Positions 39,783 to 43,962 of a stretch of 43,962 nucleotides of DNA are shown here, piece after piece. The DNA is from Caulobacter vibrioides. Its GTDB lineage: Bacteria; Pseudomonadota; Alphaproteobacteria; Caulobacterales; Caulobacteraceae. Each line of letters begins with the position of its first letter. Position 1 is the stretch's first letter. Both the position numbers and the translations under genes were made by a program. Location of the stretch: assembly GCF_002858865.1 (NCBI RefSeq), contig NZ_PJRR01000020.1, forward strand, positions 1 through 43,962. The letters run 5' to 3'. The notes under the pieces were generated by a model that saw only the letters and a program-made list of their open reading frames with translations, was not told the DNA's origin and did not search any database.

Positions 39783-40808
39783 ATGACCCATAACGACGCC
39801 GCCCCGTCCCGCAAAGCCCCTGCGAGGGCTCGTCGCAGCCGCCTGTTCGCGCCGTTCATCCTGGCCGCCATCCTGGCCGGCGCCTGGAGCTATGGCTGGA
39901 TCTGGCTGCGTGGCCAGGCCGAGCAGCGGATGGACGCCCAGGCGGCGGATCTGAGGTCGCGCGGCTATGACCTGTCGTGGAGCGCGCGGACCTTCTCGGG
40001 CTTTCCGTTCCGGATGAACATCCAGATGTCCGAAGTCCGGGTCGCCGAACCGAGCGGTTGGGCGCTGCGCCTGCCGCAGTTGAAGGGCGAGGCGGCGGTC
40101 TACAACCTGACCCACTGGGTGCTGGTCGCCCCAAACGGCGTGGTGCTGACCCGCCCTGAGTCCGGCGATGTCACCATCGCCGGCGACGCCCTGCGCGCCA
40201 GCATCTCGCATGTCACCGAGTATCCGCCGCGGATCTCGATCGAAGGCGCCAAGCTGACCTTCGTCCCTGGCGCCAACGCCAAACCCTTCACCCTGGTCTC
40301 GGCCGACCGGATGCAGTTGCATGTGCGCGGCGGCGGTCCCGACGATCAAGGCGCGGTGTTCTTCAAGGCCGACGGGGCCAAGACCGCTTTCCCGGGCCTG
40401 CTGGGCCGCATCGCCCAGGACAAGACCGCCTCGATGATTCTGGAGACGCATCTGACCCAGGTCTCGCAACTGCGCGGCCGCAACTGGCAAGCCGCCGTCA
40501 AGCGCTGGAGCGAGGCCGGAGGGCAGATCACCGTACAGAAAAGCCAGATCCTGGCCGGAGACGCCGAAGGGCGGGCCAAGTCCGGCGTTCTGGGCGTTGA
40601 CTCCGATGGCCGCGTGACCGGCCTGCTCACCGTCGCGATCAAGGAGCGCGCCGACCTGTCGCAGCCGATCCGCACGCCCGAGCAGGCGCTATCCGCCGCC
40701 GCCCAGGCCATGGGTCAGGAGCCGGTCATCGAGGCCGACCTGCGATTCGACAACGGCCGCACCTATCTCGGCGCCATCGACACCGGCCCCGCCCCCACCG
40801 TCTACTGA
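39783..40808 (+). CDS. DUF2125 family membrane-anchored protein
   Basis: A 341-residue protein with a basic N-terminus (SRKAPARARRSRLFAPF) and one membrane helix (FILAAILAGAWSYGWIWL). The rest lies in the periplasm and is beta-rich with the DUF2125 pattern: GYDLSWSARTFSGFPFRMNI, GEAAVYNLTHWVLVAPNGVV, GQITVQKSQILAGDAEGRAK and DSDGRVTGLLTVAIKE. It resembles AsmA/TamB-like long-groove folds in composition, but this is not provable by eye. Function is unknown. The start at 39783 follows a weak ribosome binding site. Confidence 0.86.
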   Translation: MTHNDAAPSRKAPARARRSRLFAPFILAAILAGAWSYGWIWLRGQAEQRMDAQAADLRSRGYDLSWSARTFSGFPFRMNIQMSEVRVAEPSGWALRLPQLKGEAAVYNLTHWVLVAPNGVVLTRPESGDVTIAGDALRASISHVTEYPPRISIEGAKLTFVPGANAKPFTLVSADRMQLHVRGGGPDDQGAVFFKADGAKTAFPGLLGRIAQDKTASMILETHLTQVSQLRGRNWQAAVKRWSEAGGQITVQKSQILAGDAEGRAKSGVLGVDSDGRVTGLLTVAIKERADLSQPIRTPEQALSAAAQAMGQEPVIEADLRFDNGRTYLGAIDTGPAPTVY

Positions 40809-40910
40809 GCGGGCAATCGCGCCTCGCACGCAATTTCCTTCCCATGAAGGCTAGCTATTGCGTGTTTGACGGCAAAGACTATGGTCCGCCCTCCAATTTC
40901 GGGGAAGAAC

Positions 40911-41711
40911 ATGGGCAGCGACGCGACGGAAGCCACGCCGTCTCTCGAAGAGGTTCGATGGCGGCTCGACGCCATCGATGGTGAACTGCTGAAACTGCTC
41001 GACGAGCGCGCAGGCCTGGCCGGCGCCGTCGCAGCGGCCAAGCGCGCCTCGGGCGATACCGGCTTTGGCCTGCGCCCCGGCCGCGAGGCCCAGATCGTCC
41101 GCAAACTGCTGTCCACGCCCCGCAAGGGCGCCGGCGCCGCCCTGGTGATCCGCATCTGGCGCGAGATCATGGCCGACAACCTGGCGCGTCAGGGTTCCTA
41201 TCAGCTGGGCGTGTTCGGCGGGCGCGAGCCGGCCCGAACGGTCGAGCTGACCCGCCTGCGGTTTGGAACCGCGCCGCGCCTGTCGCTGCTGCCGAGCGCG
41301 CAGGACGCCCTGGCCGTGGCCCGCACGCCGTGGGGCGTCGGCGTGCTGCCGCTCTCGTCCGACACGCCCTGGTGGGGCCGCCTGCTGGCCGAGCCCAAGC
41401 TGAAGGTCTTCGCCGCCCTGCCCTGCCTCGCCGCCTGGGGGCCGCAAGCTGCTTTGGCGGTGGCCGAGGTCGAGGTGGAGCCGACCGGCGGCGACCAGAC
41501 CTTTTGGGTCACCGACTCGCCCAAGAGCGCTCCCGCCATCATCGAGGCCCTCAGCCAGACCGACGTGGCCGCCGAACTGATCGCCGACGCCGGCGGCCTG
41601 AAGCTCTTTTCTCTGTCCGGCTTCTTCCAGGCCGACGACCCGCGCCTGGCGCGCGCGCCGGGCCAACTTACGGGGGTCATCGGGGCTGCACCGGAGCAGT
41701 TCGACGTGTAA
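40911..41711 (+). CDS. Chorismate mutase (AroQ) fused to a C-terminal PDT-like domain
   Basis: A 266-residue protein. Residues about 12-92 form an AroQ chorismate mutase (VRWRLDAIDGELLKLLDERA, then PGREAQIVRKLL and IRIWREIMADNL), which turns chorismate into prephenate. About 170 residues follow (YQLGVFGGREPARTVELTRL, GVGVLPLSSDTPWWGRLLAE). This part has an alternating alpha/beta layout like the catalytic domain of prephenate dehydratase but without its clear motif (T-R-F). It could be a degenerate regulatory or binding domain. GGGGAAG lies four bases before ATG 40911. The next two genes complete the route to tyrosine. Confidence 0.82.
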   Translation: MGSDATEATPSLEEVRWRLDAIDGELLKLLDERAGLAGAVAAAKRASGDTGFGLRPGREAQIVRKLLSTPRKGAGAALVIRIWREIMADNLARQGSYQLGVFGGREPARTVELTRLRFGTAPRLSLLPSAQDALAVARTPWGVGVLPLSSDTPWWGRLLAEPKLKVFAALPCLAAWGPQAALAVAEVEVEPTGGDQTFWVTDSPKSAPAIIEALSQTDVAAELIADAGGLKLFSLSGFFQADDPRLARAPGQLTGVIGAAPEQFDV

Positions 41712-41756
41712 GAGACGGCCGTCTCCTATGAAGACATCCGTCAACCGAGTAGTCCG

Positions 41757-42878
41757 ATGACCGCCGCCTCCAACGACCGCTTCGCCGCGCCGCGCCCCAT
41801 GCCCAAGCCCGGGATCATGGACATCCACGCCTATGTCGGCGGCAAGTCCAAGGTCGAGGGCATCGCCCATCCGGTCAAACTGTCGAGCAACGAGAACATC
41901 CTGGGCAGCAGCGACAAGGCCAAGGACGCATACCGCGCCGCCGTGGATCGCCTGCACATCTATCCGGACGGCAAGGCCAATATCCTGCGCGCCGCCGTGG
42001 CCGAGCGCTACAAGCTGGAGCCCGAACGCCTGACCTTCGGGGACGGCAGCGACGAGATCTTCGCCCTGCTGTGCCAGGTCTATCTTGAGCCCGGCGACAA
42101 CATCGTTCAGGGCGAGCACGGCTTCGCCGCCTACGCCATCGGGGCCCGCGCCTGCCAGGGCGAGGTGCGCATGGCCAAGGAGGTCAACCACCGCGTCGAC
42201 ATCGACGAGGTGATCAAGTGCGTCGACGAGCGCACGCGCCTGGTGTTCATCGCCAACCCCGCAAACCCCACCGGCACCTGGCTGACCGGCGAGGAGATCC
42301 GCGCCCTGCACGCGGGCCTGCCGCCTTCGGTGGTGCTGGTGCTGGACGGCGCCTATGCGGAGTTCTGCACCGATCCGCGCTTCGAGGACGGGCTGGAGCT
42401 GGCCCGTACGGCTGAGAACGTCATCGTCACCCGAACCTTCTCGAAGATCCACGGCTTGGCCGCCCTGCGCGTGGGCTGGGGCTACGCGCCCGAGCATATC
42501 ATCGCGCCGATCGAGCGCATCCGCCCGCCGTTCAACACCTCGATCCCCGCGCAGGAGGCCGCAGTGGCGGCGCTGTTCGATCATGAGTTCCAGGAGCGCT
42601 CGCGCGCCCTGGTCGAGCAGTGGCGGCCGTGGCTGGCCCAGCAGCTTGGCGGCCTGGGGCTGGAGGTCACGCCCTCGGCGGCCAACTTCGTGCTGGCGAC
42701 CTTCCCGACCACGCCGGGCAAGACCGCGCCGGAGGCCGAGGCCTTCCTCGCATCCAAGGGTTATCTGGTCCGCGCGGTGGGCAACTACAACCTGCCCCAT
42801 GCGATCCGCATCACCATCGGCCTGGAAGAGCAGAACCGCGCCGTGGTCGAGCTCTTGTCGCAGTTCATGGGGCGCTAG
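41757..42878 (+). CDS. hisC: Histidinol-phosphate/aromatic amino acid aminotransferase (HisC family)
   Basis: A 373-residue class I/II PLP aminotransferase. The conserved words are KLSSNENILGSS, FGDGSDEIFALLCQVYLEPG, FIANPANPTGTWL, VLDGAYAEF and the PLP lysine in TRTFSKIHGLAALRVGW. HisC-family enzymes act on histidinol phosphate and often also on phenylpyruvate or arogenate. Between chorismate mutase and tyrC its likely role here is amino transfer to prephenate or 4-hydroxyphenylpyruvate. Six bases separate it from tyrC. Whether it also makes histidine cannot be decided. Confidence 0.9.
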   Translation: MTAASNDRFAAPRPMPKPGIMDIHAYVGGKSKVEGIAHPVKLSSNENILGSSDKAKDAYRAAVDRLHIYPDGKANILRAAVAERYKLEPERLTFGDGSDEIFALLCQVYLEPGDNIVQGEHGFAAYAIGARACQGEVRMAKEVNHRVDIDEVIKCVDERTRLVFIANPANPTGTWLTGEEIRALHAGLPPSVVLVLDGAYAEFCTDPRFEDGLELARTAENVIVTRTFSKIHGLAALRVGWGYAPEHIIAPIERIRPPFNTSIPAQEAAVAALFDHEFQERSRALVEQWRPWLAQQLGGLGLEVTPSAANFVLATFPTTPGKTAPEAEAFLASKGYLVRAVGNYNLPHAIRITIGLEEQNRAVVELLSQFMGR

Positions 42879-42884
42879 CGACCC

Positions 42885-43823
42885 ATGCCTAACCCCGGCG
42901 TCCTCTATCCGAAGCTCGCCGTCATCGGCTGCGGCCTGATCGGCGGCTCGGTGATCCGCGCGGCGCGCCAGCACGGCGTGGTCGGCGAGATCACCGTCGC
43001 CGACGCCAGCGAGGCCCATCGCGCCCGCGTGACCGAACTGGGCATCGCCGAGCATGTCACCGGCGACATCGCCGAGGCGGTGAAGGACGCCGACCTCGTG
43101 GTGATCGCCACCCCGGTGCTGTCGGTGCCCGAACTGGCCCGCGTGGTGATCCCCGCCATGAAGCCGGGCGCCACCCTGACCGACGTCGGCTCGACCAAGG
43201 GCAATGTGGCCGAAGCCTTCCGGGCCCAGGACCTGTCGAAGATCTTTGCGATCCCCGGCCACCCGATCGCCGGCACCGAGCAGTCGGGCCCTGACGCGGG
43301 TTTCGCCGAACTGTTCGAGAACCGCTGGACGATCCTGACGCCCTTCGAAAGCGAAGACGACCACTACGCGGCCGCCGTCGCCAAGCTGTCGGCCTTCTGG
43401 CGCGCCTTCGGGGCCCAGGTCGAGCTGATGGACGACAAGCACCACGACCTCGTCCTGGCCGTCGTCTCCCACCTGCCCCACCTGATCGCCTACACGATCG
43501 TCGGCAGCGCGGCCGACCTTGAGAACGTCACCGAGAACGAGGTGATCAAGTACTCGGCCTCGGGCTTCCGCGACTTCACCCGCATCGCCGCCAGCGATCC
43601 GACCATGTGGCGCGACATCTTCGTGGCCAACAAGGACGCGGTGCTGGAGATGCTGGGCCGCTTCACCGAGGACCTGCAGGCCATGAGCCGCGCCATACGC
43701 TGGGGCGACGCCGACACCCTGCACGCCCACTTCACCCGCACGCGGGCGATCCGTCGCGGCATCGTCGCAGCGGGTCAGGAGAGCGCCGAACCGAACTTCG
43801 GCCGCGATCGCGGCAAGCACTAG
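42885..43823 (+). CDS. tyrC: Prephenate/cyclohexadienyl (arogenate) dehydrogenase
   Basis: A 312-residue NAD(P)-dependent enzyme that oxidises and decarboxylates prephenate or arogenate toward tyrosine. The Rossmann loop is VIGCGLIGGSVIRAA, followed by DADLVVIATPV, DVGSTKGNV and the active-site block GHPIAGTEQSGPDAGFAELFENR. The C-terminal helical half (HDLVLAVVSHLPHLIAYTIV, SASGFRDFTRIAASDPTMWRD) dimerises and shapes the substrate site. Without a C-terminal ACT domain it fits the short tyrC type. The last 20 bases before the insertion sequence follow its stop. Confidence 0.93.
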   Translation: MPNPGVLYPKLAVIGCGLIGGSVIRAARQHGVVGEITVADASEAHRARVTELGIAEHVTGDIAEAVKDADLVVIATPVLSVPELARVVIPAMKPGATLTDVGSTKGNVAEAFRAQDLSKIFAIPGHPIAGTEQSGPDAGFAELFENRWTILTPFESEDDHYAAAVAKLSAFWRAFGAQVELMDDKHHDLVLAVVSHLPHLIAYTIVGSAADLENVTENEVIKYSASGFRDFTRIAASDPTMWRDIFVANKDAVLEMLGRFTEDLQAMSRAIRWGDADTLHAHFTRTRAIRRGIVAAGQESAEPNFGRDRGKH

Positions 43824-43844
43824 AGCCGCCGGAACCGGCCCCTA

Positions 43845-43962
43845 GGTGGTGTGGACTCTAAGGATTCCCAGGATCGCTGATGCGTGATTCAAGGCTGTCT
43901 TTTGGAGGCGGTCTTGGGTGTGATGGATCGGCTAGTGCTGAGCGACGCGGCGTGGGATCGGA
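43845..43962 (+). mobile_element. Left end of an IS5-family insertion sequence, cut by the window
   Basis: After CCTAG at 43841-43845 the sequence GGTGGTGTGGACTCTAAGG begins, typical of an insertion-sequence terminal repeat, and 78 bases into it a transposase starts. The CTAG/TAG just before could be the target duplication. The right end is outside the window. The element lies only 21 bases after the tyrC stop. Confidence 0.7.
43923..43962 (+). CDS. IS5-family transposase, N-terminal 13 codons only
   Basis: ATG 43923 opens MDRLVLSDAAWDR, the start of IS5/IS427-group DDE transposases (consensus M-x-R-L-x-L-S-D-x-x-W-x-R). The frame runs off the window. Whether the transposase is intact cannot be judged. 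Short length limits certainty, but the flanking end sequence supports the call. Confidence 0.7.
   Translation, partial: MDRLVLSDAAWDR

Noticed and set aside
40851..43820. A 989-codon antisense frame covering chorismate mutase, hisC and tyrC
   Set aside because: All three sense genes have full family motifs; the antisense frame has none and is open only because of GC-rich third positions.

Overview
The window reads as chromosomal DNA of a Caulobacter-type alphaproteobacterium. It is GC-rich with dense genes, many 4-base start/stop overlaps (ATGA, GTGA, TTGA) and several GTG or TTG starts. It carries a HutA-type heme receptor behind a Fur-like palindrome, an FtsE/FtsX pair, and argH-lipoprotein-lysA and chorismate mutase-hisC-tyrC blocks. 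The gene content and order recall the C. vibrioides (crescentus) chromosome; this is recognition from memory, not a database search. No phage, CRISPR array, rRNA or large island is visible. The only mobile DNA is the left end of an IS5-family insertion sequence cut by the right window edge.

Layout. 1-3.9 kb (minus): an N-terminal gene fragment, three tandem DUF805 membrane proteins (the middle one broken by an in-frame TAA), and a biotin-dependent acyl-CoA carboxylase alpha chain (pccA type). 4.0-8.3 kb (plus): a very large secreted LamG-domain protein of unknown function overlapping a secreted GlcG/HbpS-type protein. 8.3-14.1 kb: DJ-1/PfpI protein, MsrB, a GST-like protein, a small serine hydrolase, a second (Tat-exported) LamG protein, tRNA-Leu(CAA), a DmpA/NylC-type self-processing hydrolase and a MarR regulator. 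Both LamG genes have the same 10-base operator-like core upstream. 14.3-15.7 kb: a His-rich membrane protein, a small unknown protein and a DUF3297 protein. 15.8-19.4 kb: an iron/heme module of EF-hand protein, DUF4198 protein and HutA-type receptor around a perfect 9-1-9 palindrome.

19.5-23.8 kb (plus): YqaA/DedA-like protein, DsbB and Coq7 chained by overlaps, then an M1 metallopeptidase and a VanZ-like protein. 23.9-27.7 kb: HNH endonuclease, 3-methyladenine DNA glycosylase, Gre-type factor, an overlooked 36-residue membrane microprotein, and a TetR regulator overlapping glutamyl-Q tRNA(Asp) synthetase. 27.8-31.6 kb (minus): HTH regulator, its membrane partner, acyltransferase 3, GNAT and TlpA-like thioredoxin. 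31.6-34.6 kb (plus): argH, LptM-like lipoprotein, lysA. 34.8-36.2 kb (minus): phosphoribosyltransferase and a zinc-ribbon membrane protein. 36.3-39.2 kb (plus): ftsE-ftsX-ydcF-plsC, a cell-envelope operon. 39.2-43.8 kb: gamma-glutamylcyclotransferase, DUF2125 protein, and the tyrosine/phenylalanine block.

Most genes are ordinary core metabolism. The least explained parts are the LamG/GlcG pair with its putative shared operator, the TetR/microprotein pair, the decaying DUF805 tandem, and several families of intergenic palindromic repeats.
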